From assembly GCA_964035545.1 (NCBI GenBank), contig OZ037765.1, positions 186,001 through 250,000 on the forward strand: a stretch of 64,000 nt of DNA, read 5' to 3'. Each line of letters begins with the position of its first letter. Positions within the stretch are counted from its first letter, which is position 1. The notes beneath the pieces are model-generated. The model searched no databases and was not told the origin of the DNA. It saw nothing but the letters and a program-made list of their open reading frames with translations. Positions 22,833-36,500 of the stretch are shown in pieces. The DNA comes from Bugula neritina. Its lineage: Eukaryota > Bryozoa > Gymnolaemata > Cheilostomatida > Bugulidae. A program made the translations under genes and the position numbers.

Positions 22833-22983
22833 CTAGAACAACCCAACTGTGAGCTACACTTTAAGCTCTAAGGCTATTACACAGTCTCATAAACAAGGGG
22901 AGATAATGCACAATCTACTCGACTAATTCAGTAAACTACTGCATGGAGCAACGTTGCGTCATCAACTTAAACCCTGTAAGTTA

Positions 22984-23280
22984 AGCCCTGGCCACACGAT
23001 CGTGAGAATCACACGAAATCGTCTATTTGACACGAAAAAACATTCGTACGAGAAAATTTGAGGGAATTCAAACGAAATCGTCATCGTTGGGTGTGCACAA
23101 CGATGACTATGGACGAAAAATCACCATCGACGATAAGTACCATTTGATTGGTCAATAGAATTTTAGCAACAGTGATTATTTCATTTCTACTAAGTTTCTC
23201 TATTTGGCAATGTTCTGCTGCTTGTATCTCGTGCAAGACTCATTCACGGACTAATAAAAATGACTTGTTGCCATCAAAGT

Positions 23281-23356
<76 letters not shown>

Positions 23357-23837
23357 GCACGCCAAATAAGTACTACAAATTTCAAAAATAGCATAAATTA
23401 AGTAGTATTACTATGCCTATTTGCATCCAATTTACTAGTCTTACATTTATAGCAACTGTAAAGTATTTTGCGTAAAATAGCTATTGCAAGCATTATTCAA
23501 TTCATATTCACATGGTAATCACAGCGAAGCTTAAACTTTATAGCTTTGTATTTACGTGCATGAGTGAGTTTTAATTTTTTTTTTAATTTTATATGCATAA
23601 AAAATGTTTTTAAAAACTTTACCAATAAACAAAACTAAAAAAATGTACACATAAAATACCAAAAAAATAACAAAAATGGCAAAATTTTTCCTTTATAACT
23701 TATATAAACTTGCGGTACCAATCTCGGCATAATGACTTTTCGTTTAAACGATCATGTGGCTGGTCAATACGAAAAGATAACTCACGAAAATCGTCACACG
23801 AGTTTCGTGTCATTCTCACGATCGTGTGGCCAGGGCT
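22984..23837. mobile_element. MITE with perfect TIRs and TTA target duplication
   Basis: An 854-bp element whose ends are perfect inverted repeats starting AGCCCTGGCCACACGATCGT and extending about 26 bp perfectly (about 35 bp with mismatches). It is flanked by TTA duplicates. The empty site is preserved in copy A at about 20608-20620 (GTAAGTTAATCTAC). There is no coding capacity. A 3-bp TTA duplication fits PIF/Harbinger. Reading the same junction as TTAA (piggyBac) leaves the inverted repeats unequal by one base, so Harbinger-type is preferred. An about 72-bp (TA)n tract lies inside. Confidence 0.85.
23282..23353. repeat. (TA)n microsatellite inside the MITE
   Basis: About 36 uninterrupted TA dinucleotides. 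Confidence 0.98.
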
Positions 23838-24077
23838 TTAATCTACAAAGGAACCTGTACATCTAGACAGCCTAAGTTAGCCCGCGTTCTTTCACTGCTC
23901 TAATCAACCTCTACGGCTACAGACACTCCCCCATGTAGATGCTCATAGCCTGTGATCTATACCTTATCATCTACCCTAACAAATGATTGTTGCTGTCACA
24001 ACAAATTAAACTGTAAAGTCAAACAAATCTAACAGAGTTCCTTGAAGAAACAGCCAATGAAATGAGACATTACATCA

Positions 24078-27000
24078 TAGTCCGGTGGCAAGTGCCTCAA
24101 AAGGTGCTTAGTTTTTAAGTTTCGTAAAAAAAATGATGTAGATACCTGGAAACACATTTATCTGGGGTAAAATTTTATGCTGAAAAGCATGGCGGGGTCT
24201 ACCTTAACGTACCAGTGGCTTTCGGGGGTTAAAAAGCAATTTGAGCTCAGGCTATAACTTCTATCTAACTTTCCCCATTTCGTAAGCTCTATTATACTGT
24301 TCATACAACCAGTACAAAGACCACTAAAAGGTATCTATATTATGTGAGACGAAGCTCAATTTAGTCACCGATTTATCCTAAAGATGGGTATTCATCCTTT
24401 TACCCCAACTACTTTCCAAGTATAGAGAACTTAGGCTTAATATGCTAGTATAATGCAATATGTTCGACTATCCAGTAAGAAGTGATATAGAGCTGGTAAC
24501 AATATTAGACATAATATGTATTTATTGTAATAAGCTATGTATTTAAAAAGATTAAACTATATAAATGAAGGCAACAGGAAGTAATTTGGTAAATGAGCTA
24601 AGGCTACAAAATGTGCCTCCTGAGTAGTTAGCGGATTAGATGCATGAAATACAAGAAATATAATAGTGACTAAATTACTCAAATTTAAAACAGATTGACA
24701 GCTAACTTGCAGCCATGCACTAGTTTCCAATAAGTTAGGAACTTAGTCTATCAATATGACTTCATGCTAGGTGTAGCATTCTGCAAAGATGAGGTTAATG
24801 ACACTTAAAACTACTGAAATATTCATGAACAAAATTGTAACCTTAAAAGTCAAATGCTTTATAAATTCCATGGAATACAATCATGCTGAAAAACACTCAT
24901 CTGGATTGTCATCATCATCCAAATCTTCACCAGAAGAAAGATTTTCAACCATTTTGTTCTCACAATTAAGGCAACTGCACAGTGCTGTACATCGCAATTT
25001 ATCTTGTACACACAAACATTTTCCACCTTTACAGTTGGTCTTTTTGCAAGAACATTTCCTTGTTTTTAAGATGTCACTGGGTGCATGAGGCTCACTCAGC
25101 CATGCTATCTCAAGTTGTTCATCCACAATCTTCCATCCTTGATTATCAGGACTTGGACAGTTCATGATGGGCATGAGAGCAGAGCGCCACACTTTAGTCT
25201 GGTAGTTTGCCCTTGAAACTGATGTTTCCTCAAGAAAATCAATATTGTCATACACAAGTGTTGTTAGAACACCGGTTTGAAAGTCAGGAGGTAGATACTC
25301 ATGCTGCTGATTAGCGAGTTGCTGGTAAGCTATAGCTGTTTCTGCACGGAGAATAGCATCATAGGTTGGAACATGCCCCATCCCATTAAGCAGGTGAATC
25401 AAGTATTTTGATCCAGTTGCATGTCGCACCGTTAGTCCAAGAGCCATGGATTTCAGAGTTGGCCTTCCTTTAAACACAAGAGACATCAAATCCTGGCATA
25501 TTGATTCAACTTTTCTATCAGCACTGATTTCAGCACACGTGTTGAGGTCATTTGGAAACTCATCAATAAGCCCACTACATAGACATATAAAATTAAACAG
25601 AAGTGGAGGAATGGAGTTTTTTTAACTTACAGCATTAATTTCATGAACAGAAGGCACGCGTGATAGCTGCCTTTCAGAGCTCAAGATGGCATTTTTGATT
25701 GTCATTGCTGTGTGGTAAAGTTCAGACATAACAGAGAAGGGCACGAAATGTTCAGTTGGTTGAATGTTCTCAGGTTGCTCAAAAGTCGATGAATCGGATG
25801 TCGAAGAGTCGAGTTGTGAAGGCTCGGATAATTTTTATGTATGTGTTTTTCAAGTTCTGCTAAGCCCATATCACATTTGGTAACCAAGTCACTAGCATTC
25901 TTTCGTAAACTGGAGTGGAACTTTAGCTGACCCCTATAATCTCTTTGTAGTCTGTACTTGAGCCAATTTGTGCTATGCTGAGTATGATCTAGTGGGCTGA
26001 GTGTCTCATACAGTTTTAAAAGTTGGGTAAGAGAGAGCTTTTCATTTGATGTGATTATCCTTCTTTCAATAACTTCTTCGCAGAACTTTTTCCAATATGG
26101 GTCTTCTGTATACTCTTTGTTGATTGATTGAATCATATTCGTATATGACAAAACATATCGTGAGCGACAGGAATTGTGATACTTTACTTCCAAAGCAACG
26201 CAATCTTGATTTCCAAGCAGTGTTATCAGTCTATTATCCTCCATCCCCTTAGCAGCCTCCAATAGCTTGCCACATGAAATGGTCTCAGCAGAGTGAAGTG
26301 GTTCATTGCGTCCATGCTTTTGCCTTTTACGATGCTTCTCACAGATGATACAGACTTGTGGTAGGACATTTGATGTCATTTTGAGATTAGCTTTAGACCT
26401 TGTATATTTCACAGCAGGCTCATCATCACCTCTACTCTGTGATTCTTCCTCTGATACATGGAGTACCTAGTAAAGTACCATATGAATGTAAAGTGTTATA
26501 CAATGTCAGCCATGTTTATTTTATTAAACAAACAAAAAAATTAATTTAAAATTGTATTTGCATTGATTATATTCAATTAGTAATTAATATAAATATTATT
26601 ATTATAATATAATTATACTGTTTATCATCACAATGATTATAATACTAACTATACTATAATAATTATATTGATGCTAGGTTAAAAGTTTTTATATGGCAAA
26701 ATTGTATATAAAATATTAAAATCAAAAATAACACAGGTTATAATAATAAAACATTAGGATAATTTAATACATAAATATTAATATCTATTATATTTTATTC
26801 ATTTATCAATATAATTAATAATTCAATATATGATATTTATTTCATAATAATAATATAACTGCATGTATCAGTATGTATTAATTATAATTTATTGTTATAA
26901 GTTGAATAAAAATATATTTAAAATTAAAAATAATCTTACTAAATTGCTAAATACCACACACCTTTCTCTTAGAAGACATAGCTCTTTCTAGCTTGCTTTT

Positions 27001-27612
27001 AGCACAAAATCTAGCATAGCATTGTGCATGGTAATATCTATGACTTTGACTAGTATCACATTTTGATTTTTGACCTTCTGGATCTAGACCTAGTTCATCA
27101 GGCAAAAACTTGTTGGCAATAGCACACTCAGGCTGTTTTAGAGTTGGTAGCCAAGAGTTGGCAATTGCTTTTGTTTTTTCTAACTTTTCTCCTTCCAATA
27201 TCAGCAGTGTTTCATTTGCAATTTGTAATGAATAGCACATTTCATGATCAGCTAAAATTTGTTCATGCTTACAAACAGGAAGTGAAAAATATGGATGAAT
27301 ATTTGAACAGTTGTATTTAGCCTAAGTAATCAAAATAAATTAAAAGGGTCTATGTTAGCGTCCCGCTTATATTCTTTTTTAAGGATTAGAACCTCAACTA
27401 TGTTTTTAAATTGAGAGCATAACTCCTAATACTTTGCTTTAAGAATTTCGGCTTTTAATTCTAAAAATTAAGGGTGAAAGCCACAACTAGGTTAAGGTAC
27501 AGTATTTTTTTCATGTTCAGCATATTTCAATTGACCAAAAAAGTGTTTCAGAAAGTATCTACATGAAATTTTTTACGAACTTGAAAGATAAACCTCAGTT
27601 GCCACCAGACTA
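24078..27612 (-). mobile_element. 3.5-kb DNA transposon with CXC-domain protein, TCA target duplication
   Basis: The element is bounded by imperfect inverted repeats: left TAGTCCGGTGGCAAGTG, right end reversed TAGTCTGGTGGCAACTG. Similarity continues for about 75 bp through TTCGTAAAAAA and TGTAGATAC. It is flanked by TCA, and the uninterrupted site survives in copy A near 20850 (TTACATCAGAAATT). It encodes one intron-containing protein on the minus strand (next entry). The TIR sequence and 3-bp TCA duplication match no superfamily that I can name. Confidence 0.9.
24881..27240 (-). pseudogene. Transposon-encoded protein with zinc-binding N-terminus and CXC-type C-terminus
   Basis: Minus-strand exons run from about 27240 (HRYYHAQCYARFCAKSKLER), through a block from about 26460 with VCIICEK and LEVKYHNSCRSRYVLSYT, to a last exon from about 25560 to 24881. 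The C-terminus has a Cys-rich array CSCKKTNCKGGKCLCVQD then CTALCSCLNCEN, like the Tesmin/TSO1 CXC fold. Proteins of this layout recur in marine invertebrate genomes as uncharacterised repeat-associated proteins (from memory). A small intron (about 25627-25567; GTAAGT ... TATGTAG) is recognisable. Near 25835 the frame is broken: the sequence continues in another frame (SSTFEQPENIQPTEHFVPFS), so this copy is probably inactive. I could not identify a DDE catalytic triad. Confidence 0.65.
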
Positions 27613-28233
27613 TCAGAAATTATGTAACATGACATATGATTTGTCTATAAGCTAACACACTACCATACTATATATTCACATGTAAAATGTAGTACATCCT
27701 ATATATATAAATATATAATATTGATACATACTGTATAGTATACATACATACAACTAGGTATTATAATACACATAACATGCTATACATAATATACATACAT
27801 ACCATATATTACATACATATACAAATTATGTATAACATACATACGTACTATAGGTGTATATATAATATACATACTACTATGCATGTATAATATACATGTA
27901 TAATATACATATTATATAGCTGTTGATAATATGATATCTATCTCAACAAATGTAATACACCTCAACCTTGTAGTTACCATTTCATTCATAAATTACAAAA
28001 CAAAAAGCAAAACTCCAGTTGCTACAATTAGCAGAAGACTGTTTTGTCTTAGATTTAGACTGACTAGCAGTCCTCCACTGTTTGGCTACAATACTGAAAC
28101 ACTCAAAACAGTTTTGGTATATAAATATTCCTTCCATGACTTTCATAGCTTTATTCTAACCCCCCAAACTGGTAGTCAATTAAACTTTCTAGATCTTTCC
28201 AGTGAAGCAGCAGTAATAAGTATGAATTCTCAC

Positions 28234-28262
28234 CGTTGGAGAGGTGTGCTGTCGCTATCCAT
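28234..28262 (-). CDS. Duplicated exon 1 of the aerolysin-like gene (copy B)
   Basis: The 29-bp exon ATG to CCAACG, followed by donor GTGAGA, is identical to 21472-21500. It sits more than 5 kb from its copy-B exon 2 because of the transposon and MITE insertions in the intervening intron. Confidence 0.65.
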
Positions 28263-28799
28263 ACTACAGCCCAGTCCGTCAGTATACCCTCTCAACTCAC
28301 TCTGTAACATGCTACAGCTCATGAATTATATATTAATTTATAGCAGCCAATACAATCAAACAGAAACTACTAACACAATAATACCAGTGTTCTCCCCAGC
28401 TGGCACAAGGGTGGTGCTACAGTAGTGTAACATTTCAACTGGTCTCCCCAACTGGTACAAGGGTGGCACTGAAACTAATTTCAAATACTATATTATAATA
28501 ATAACTATATACCAATTACCATAATAAATATACTGTACTATATATAATAGAGCATTGATAATCAACTGTAGTGAGAAACGTGGAGTGAGAATTGAGTTGT
28601 GAATGAATATCGCAAAGATATTTCATAAAAGATTTATCACAAAATTAAACAACACAATATTATCTTACAGATACCCCCAACACTGTCACCCACCTTTTAT
28701 TCCTACCTCCTATCACCAAAGAGTACCCCTGTCAATAGCCAATCAGGTTATAGTCTATAAGAAGTGGTGGTATATGTAGAGTGACACTAGATATGAACG

Positions 28800-30120
28800 A
28801 ATGGAGGGAAAGTAGCTGTTATTTACAAGCTTAGCTGTGCTTTATATTGCTCTTTTGGAGCCTTGGCTATATTTCTACAGCTTCTCAAAATAAACTAAAG
28901 CACTCCCTAGACTTCTTCCATATAGTTACTAAATACTCTACAAAGTTTAAGAACTGCATGCTTAGAAACACTGGTGATGTCATAGTTTTGGGGAGACAAC
29001 TCCAAACTTTATAACTTATTTAATATCATAACTTGGTAGCATAAAAATTTTAAACCATAGGAATGGCTGTTTATAACACTTGCGCCACTAATTTAGTTGA
29101 ATATCAAGCTGCATAATCTGCTGAACAAAAATCAATACAATTTTTAAATTTCTAACCCTATTCGAAGAATAAAATTTTTTTAGTGAAATAAAGAGATAAG
29201 ACACAAAAACCACTCAAGTATACCAACAGATGTGTTTAGTATATACTGTAATGTTGATTATATTTCATAACATCACGGTGTTGTTTATTGTATATGGAGA
29301 AGTCCTCACCTCACCTCTCTCCTATTCTGTTCTGGTATAGCGTGATTTTATATAGAGAAGTGGTTACGGTAATAGAGATCTTCTCAAGATAGTAAATTCA
29401 TGTAGCAGTTGTCTTCACTTCCTGGCCAGTGTTTAGTTTCTCAGTTCACTATTTTCCAGACAGCAACAGATCACTTGATAATAGGAGTTGTCTTCCCTGC
29501 TTTACTATAAACTTGTTATAAGGGCAAACAACATAAAGCTCGGTGCAGGTTTTGAGTGGGACATCAATTACAATCCTCTTTGACAAGAGAGTTAGCACAC
29601 AGCAGAAGTGATCTGGTTCAGTCGCATCAACAGGATGTGATCTGTTAACAGGAAACGGCCTTCTGTATCTTCACATCTCTCTGATCTAAACTTACACCCA
29701 CTCTTTTGAACAGCAGTTCAGTTAGATTTAAAGTAGATCAATAATTCATATAAAAAACTTTATGCATTAATGTAAGTCATGTTTTAAACAATGTTGATTA
29801 TAATCGCAATGAAAGCAAAACATTATAGGTACTGGAAGACTTGAACTGGAAACAAACTTTTAATTGATTTTTTTTTGTAGATTTATTTTATTGAATTTGA
29901 ACTACAACCATCATAAAAATATAAAATCTGAAAATGTTTGTGCGTATAATAGAATAAAATGCAAAGTGTTAAAAAAGTTCTTGTTTATTGTGATTGGCTG
30001 ACTCTAAAAACACTTGGCCAATCAGAACAACTCTCAAGTGTATTCAGTTTTGCTAGACTCATGAGATGAAGTAAGGGGGGACAGAAGGGTTAGAACAGGT
30101 GATTGCATGTCGGTGAATGT
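28800..30120. other. Intergenic stretch
   Basis: This separates copy B from the 3' end of the first Ig gene. I see no coding sequence. TTTATT near 29985 (minus-strand AATAAA) could be the poly(A) signal of the Ig gene, which stops at 30533. Confidence 0.45.
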
Positions 30121-30144
30121 CACAATCAAAGTTTTCTACCAGCA

Positions 30145-30450
30145 GTCGGTGTCAGATTATGACTCATCTAGTTGAGTATCAGATTATGACTCATCTAGTT
30201 GGGTGTCAGATTATGACTCATCTAGTTGGGTGTCAGATTATGACTCATCTAGTTGGGTGTCAAATTATGACACATCTAGTTGAGGTGTCAGATTATGACT
30301 CATTATCTTAGGTGTCAGATTATGACTCATTTAGTTGGGTGTCAGATTATGACTCATCTAGTTGGGTGTCAGGTTATGACTCATCTAGTTGGGTGTCATA
30401 TTATGACTCATCTAGTTGGGTGTCATATTATGACACATCTAGTTAGGTGT
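30145..30450. repeat. 27-bp minisatellite containing AP-1-type sites
   Basis: About 11 copies of GTGTCAGATTATGACTCATC plus TAGTTGG. Most units carry TGACTCA, the canonical AP-1/TRE motif; two have TGACACA. The array lies in or just beyond the 3' UTR of the Ig gene. Confidence 0.95.
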
Positions 30451-30532
30451 CAGACTGCTGGTTAGTTGATCCAGAGAAAGAAAGTTATTTGTAATTAGAA
30501 CTTCAGAAGATAGAAATTTGTTGAGGGTTCAA

Positions 30533-33500
30533 TCACAGCATCATGTAGCCGGTTGATGATATAACGAGAAATTGAAGAGAAAGTAGCAAAGTTGAACCGC
30601 TGTTACTACCATTTCCCTCGACTGTAGTTGGACCTGCATCTAAAAATAAAAGCACATAAATGAATAAACTTACCCTGAACAGTATGAAAAAATATTTCAA
30701 AAATTATTTTTGGTGTTGAATTTTACGAATTCAAAAACTGATACAAATTTTAGTCATGCAAACATCCATCAACATAGTAATACATTTTGAAGGAGAAATC
30801 ACGCTGAATGTGGGGTTTGTACCCTCAAGAGTCAAGCTAATAATTTAGTTAGAAGTGTGGACTAAGCTCCTGCACTGTTGGACGAACCCCTCGCAAAGCT
30901 AACTACTGAGTACAGGATGTGCACAACTTACTTACTGTAGAATAGAAAGCTCCTGAGAGTTATTATGACTTATAATGAACTTCTAAATTACTATAAGTTA
31001 CATCTATAATTAACTTTCTATTTAATATTTAAAGTAGTAAAACAGGTTGCTACTAGCTGGTCTAAACTGTTATTATTTGTGTGTTTTTAAGCAAAGCAGA
31101 AACCATGTGTGTAGATGAGTCATAGTAATGAGACACACACCTTTAGGTTTAAGTTGAGTTGTAAAACTCTGAACACCTCCTGAGTTTCTTGCCTCCAGAA
31201 CATAAGGCCCAAAGGACTTCTCACCTCTGACCTTTACTGTCAGCATGGCTCTAGATACTTTCCCTTCCGTCAGCTCCACCTGCAAGATGATACACCATGA
31301 ATATACAGCCAGAGTATACAGGTAGAACATAAAGGTAAAACATAAAAGTAGAATATAATTATACAGCTCATATAAAGTAAACATGCTGAACTCCGTACCG
31401 AGCTAGTCAACCCTTCAACCACCAGCTCCATCTGCCCTCCGATGTTTCCTGCCGGAGTTCTCCAGCTTATCTCACTGACGTCTGGCAAGGTGTTGCTCGA
31501 AATGTTGCAAACGATTTCGGTTTCTGTCTCTTCTTCTGCTACTATAACAGACTCTGGGCAGGAGAGCTGAGGAGGGGCTGGAAGATGGAGAATAAAACAG
31601 CATCTTATTGGTTGATACACAGGCAGCAATTTCTGCTAATATTTATCAGAGGACACACAGACAGACACACAGTCAGACACACAGACAGACACACAGACAG
31701 ACAGACAGACACACAGATGATAGTGCCGACAGCTTTAAAACTAGAAACTTGTTTTGTCATTCAATGAAAGTTTAAACCAATTCCTATTCTGTTCAGATAT
31801 TTCTTTCGTCGTCAACAAATATCACTCTAAAACTTAGCAGCTGCAGGTTGTGTTGTTCTCAGACTAGCCCAGCTTACCGTGGATGACGAGCTCTGCGGTG
31901 TGCTCCACTGCCTCCTTCTCGTAGCCTGAGACAACTGCCTGGCAGGTAATATTCTCTCCGTCTTGAGAAGGTTTGAAGGTATAGAGTACATGTCCTTCAT
32001 ACTGGGTCTCTACCCCTGATTTAGGCTCTACCGTGTCGCTACAATGTATAGGATATTTCTACAGCTACACTACAGTGTATAAGATATTTCTACAGCTACA
32101 CTACAATATGTAGGACATTTCTACAGCTACACTACAATGTGTAGAATATTTCTACAGCTACACTACAATGTATAGGGTATTTCTACAGCTACACTACAAT
32201 GTGTAGGATATTTCTACAGCTACACTACAGTGTATAAGATATTTCTACAGTTACACTACAATGTGTAGGACATTTCTACAGCTACACTACAATGTGTAGC
32301 GCATTTCTACATACTATAGTAGTACAAGATAATATAATATAATGATGAACTAATGTATTGTCCATGATGACCACAAAATGGGAGTTTTCTACTCACAATG
32401 GGGTGATTTCATCACCAATTATGAGATTCATAGCCGGAAGACTGCCATTATAAGCTGAACAGATGACTTCTATTTCATTGCCGTCCCCTATTGTAGCGTA
32501 CCTTCCTTCTGACACTCCGTCTATTTCCACCTTCCCAGTGTTCTCTACAATTCATATTGAAAATCTCCAGTGCCTACAGCCACAACCTACACTCTGTAGT
32601 CAACATGAGACACACTCTGTAGTCAACATGAGACACACTCTGTAGTCAACATGAGACACACTCTGTAGTCAACATGAGACACACTCTGTAGTCAACATGA
32701 GACACACTCTGTAGTCAACATGAGACACACTCTGTAGTCAACATGAGACACACTCTGTAGTCAACAGGAGACACACTCTGTAGTCAACATGAGACACACT
32801 CTGTAGTCAACACGAGACACACTCTGTAGTCAACATGAGACACACTCTGTAGTCAACATGAGACACACTCTGTAGTCAACATGAGACACACTCTGTAGTC
32901 AACATGAGACACAACCTTCACTCTGTAGTCAACATGAGACATATAGCAATGAATCCTTACCAAACACGTCGAGTCTCACTGAGGTTGGCGTGACGATGGG
33001 GGTGTGGTCATCTGCCTCGCAGGAATAGTCCCCGGCATCAATCAGTCTGACCCCTGCGGCAGCATAACACACGGCAGCGTAACACACAGTATAGTAATAC
33101 ACAGTATAGTAATACACAGTATAGTATACACAGTATAGTAATACACAGTATAGTAATACACAGTATAGTAATACACGGTATAGTAATACACAGTATGGTA
33201 TACACAGTATAGTAATACACAGTATAGTAATACACAGTATAGTAATACACAGTATAGTAATACACAGTATAGTATAATACACAGTATAGTATAATACACA
33301 GTATAGTAATACACAGTATAGTAATACACAGTATAGTAATACACAGTATAGTAATACACAGTATAGTAATACACAGTATAGTAATACACAGTATAGTAAT
33401 ACACAGTATAGTAATACACAGTATAGTAATACACAGTATAGTAATACACAGTATAGTAATACACAGTATAGTAATACACAGTATAGTATAATACACAGTA

Positions 33501-36500
33501 TAGTATAATATACAGTATAGTAATACACAGTATAGTAATACACAGTATAGTAATACACAGTATAGTAATACACAGTATAGTAATACACAGTATAGTAATA
33601 CACAGTATAGTAATACACAGTATAGTAATACACAGTATAGTAATACACAGTATAGTAATACACAGTATAGTAATACACAGTATAGTAATACACGGTATAG
33701 TAATACACGGTATAGTAATACACAGTATGGTAATTTACACAGTATGGTAATACACAGTATGGTAATACACAGTATGGTAATACACAGTATAGTAATACAC
33801 AGTATGGTAATACACAGTATAGTAATACACACAGTAAAGAGTATCACAAACAGGGAGTTATCTCACCTGTAATATTGAAGCTAAGATGGTAGGGCAACTC
33901 CCAGAAGAACTCGCCGTTGTAGTGATCAGGGGAGTCTACCCAGGGACTGTTAATGGTAGCAGGAACTATAACGGCTTGTTTCTCGCCTCCAGACTTGGGC
34001 AGAAACTTGAGACTTAAGATCTGCTTGGGGTGGTTGAAGTCGTCATATTCACACTTTATGAAGACTGAGTCTCCTATCTTAGCCGATATGTTTCCCCCAT
34101 CAGACACGGGGCGCTCCCCCACCAGCCCCATCTGTATAATAGTTGTGTTGACTCCGAGCCCTAAAATACAGATTACTGAGTGATAGTGACTTCATGTTAA
34201 GAGTATCGGAGTTTTATAACCTCATATATATGTCATCATACTGAATCTAAGTGGTACAACAACAGAGGTGGTACAACAGCAGAGGTGGTACAACAACAGA
34301 GGTGGTACAACAACAGAGGTGGTACAACAACAGAGGTGGTACAACAACAGAGGTGGTACAACAACAGAGGTGGTACAAAAACAGAGGTGGTACAACAACA
34401 GAGGTGGTACAATATGAAGGTCTTATCAGTCAAACAAGGAAATGTGACTGTGCCACTTATCTGACAATTATTACATATTTTGTTGAAATTTTTCCAAAAA
34501 ATATTTTGTTGAATTTGCGCTGCCCTAAACAGATTTAGCAAGAGAAATGCCGTAGATAAGGACTTCCAGTTACGAAATAGAAAGACATTGCATCTCCTTG
34601 TGTTATGAGACAAACCACTCAACATTTCATCTGATCAACTCATGGAAACTACAAGTGTCTTGGAACTCATCCAAATAGTTTAAACTTCTGCCACAAAAAT
34701 CAGCAAATGACTCCTAGGGGTTGAGATATTCTTACACAGTTTATGGTAAGTGTCAACTGTAAGCATGCACGGCATGTTGCAAAGATTTTCGAGACAATTC
34801 TGGAGGAAAGTCTATTCATATGTAGCAACATTTATTGAAACATCCTAGTGTGCCGTGAGTTTGGAGTGGCTGGTTTAACCCCACACTCTGGTCTACTCAC
34901 TAGATATCTAGCTAAGACCACATCTCTGCATGATGTCACCACCTGTCACCACCTGTCAGTTACCTGTTTACCTACTGGTTAGTCAACAGGAATATCTCAT
35001 ATCTCTGTTGACAGGAGAGAATTGAGCATGCTCAAAGGAACACAAATATTAGCATAATATGTTATTGTGGACTTCTATTAAAACACGTTCAGTGTTTGCC
35101 TCTATCAACTAGGTTATTAGGGAAAATGTCTGAGGTAAGGCAACACCCATCTGATATCTGATGGTATGATGTAGTCTGACAATACCATCTCCACTATAAG
35201 GGCTTAACTTTTATGTTAATTATTGCAGGAATCAACTAAAACCATTAGAAACTAGCTGTATTAAAAACTCATTTACTATGTACACGGCAGTCAGTGTTTT
35301 AGTCCCACCATCTTTCAAACTCATATCAAGCTTTTGTCAAGGGGGACAATTCCACGTCTTAGAACTAAATGCTGCCACCTATAACTGTATCTTGACAAAT
35401 ATTTCAACACACACCATATCACGAGCCTTCACAGCTTCCGGTAGGTAAATCCAACGATCCCAAATTTACCTGCAGCCCATGTATGCACCCAGAAAGAGGC
35501 CAACCTGCCTACACAGAAAGGCGTATAGACAGCAGTCTTAGTCTTTAGTATCACTTCTCAACATCTCTACTAACATCTCCACAAATATCGGCACTTTTAA
35601 TCACGCATTATTATTCTGACCATCCCCTGTGACAGCTTGCCTCTAATAAATCATTATACCACCAGCCATTGCTTAACTCCCAGATCTTCCAGGTCTGCCT
35701 GGTAACTAGTTACTAGTTGGTGTTATGAGACTTTCTAATCTTTAGAATGGATTACCTACACAGTTACTGCAGCACAGTTATTGCAGTGTTAGCTGTGAGT
35801 GTAGATGTTTCTGTCTATTTATAGCATATAAATGTGACCATGGCTCCCTGCTTTGACTGTAGATGCCTCTTCATACTTATTTCTATAAACTTTTTGTAGA
35901 AAATTGCCAACACCAAAAGACAGCATTACCACTACTAAGTTATTGAAAGTGAGAAACTGTTACATAACCCTGGAAGTCATAAAATAGTCACCTATTACCA
36001 TGATTCTTGGTTATGTTCTAATAAAAGTTTAGAATGGAAACTTTTATTATACTTCTATTAGCTTACATAAACTAACACACTTTGTGCAGAGAAATCTATA
36101 CAAAGTGATGGCACTTGAAGTAATAATACTTGTGTAGGAACTCCGTAATAGACTTCATTGTACCAACACCATTCACTGAAATGGTCCAAAACTGCTAAAA
36201 ATTTACCTATAAAAAGGCAAGTAGCTGTTGAATAATTTACTGATTTTCTAGTTAAATAACCAGTTTCCTATCATTAGCAAAAACTAGTCATACAGAAGAC
36301 GAGTGGTGAGAAAACCTGCCCTTTACTTTATACTTTATATTCTAGAAGTTATGCTAGCCAACTGTACCATACTTATACTTTGTCACTCTGTATAACACAT
36401 TTTGTTGGTTAAGATAATACAAGAATGGATGACAGAAATTTAATACCAACAAAGAATTCAAATTAAAAAAATTGATCATAAATTTATTTTCGGCTTTTGT

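Larger units (their letters stand above)
21969..28787. repeat. Tandem duplication, distal copy (B), with two insertions
   Basis: This copy contains second versions of exon 1 (28262-28234) and exon 2 (22832-22625) of the aerolysin-like gene, both with intact splice sites. It differs by a MITE (22984-23837), a 3.5-kb transposon (24078-27612), an expanded CTGTTTATTATCCCA array and an about 55-bp local duplication near 28415. Exon 2 has one visible amino-acid change relative to copy A (Glu to Gly). Confidence 0.95.

Noticed and set aside
22981-23841. Reading the MITE as a piggyBac element with TTAA duplication
   Set aside because: With TTAA the inverted ends are unequal by one base; with TTA they are perfectly symmetrical. 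Kept only as an alternative.
32929-33847. Three long minus-strand frames rich in Tyr, Leu and Cys
   Set aside because: The 15-bp array keeps frames open. Only the end (about 33053-32961) is a true exon of Ig gene 1.
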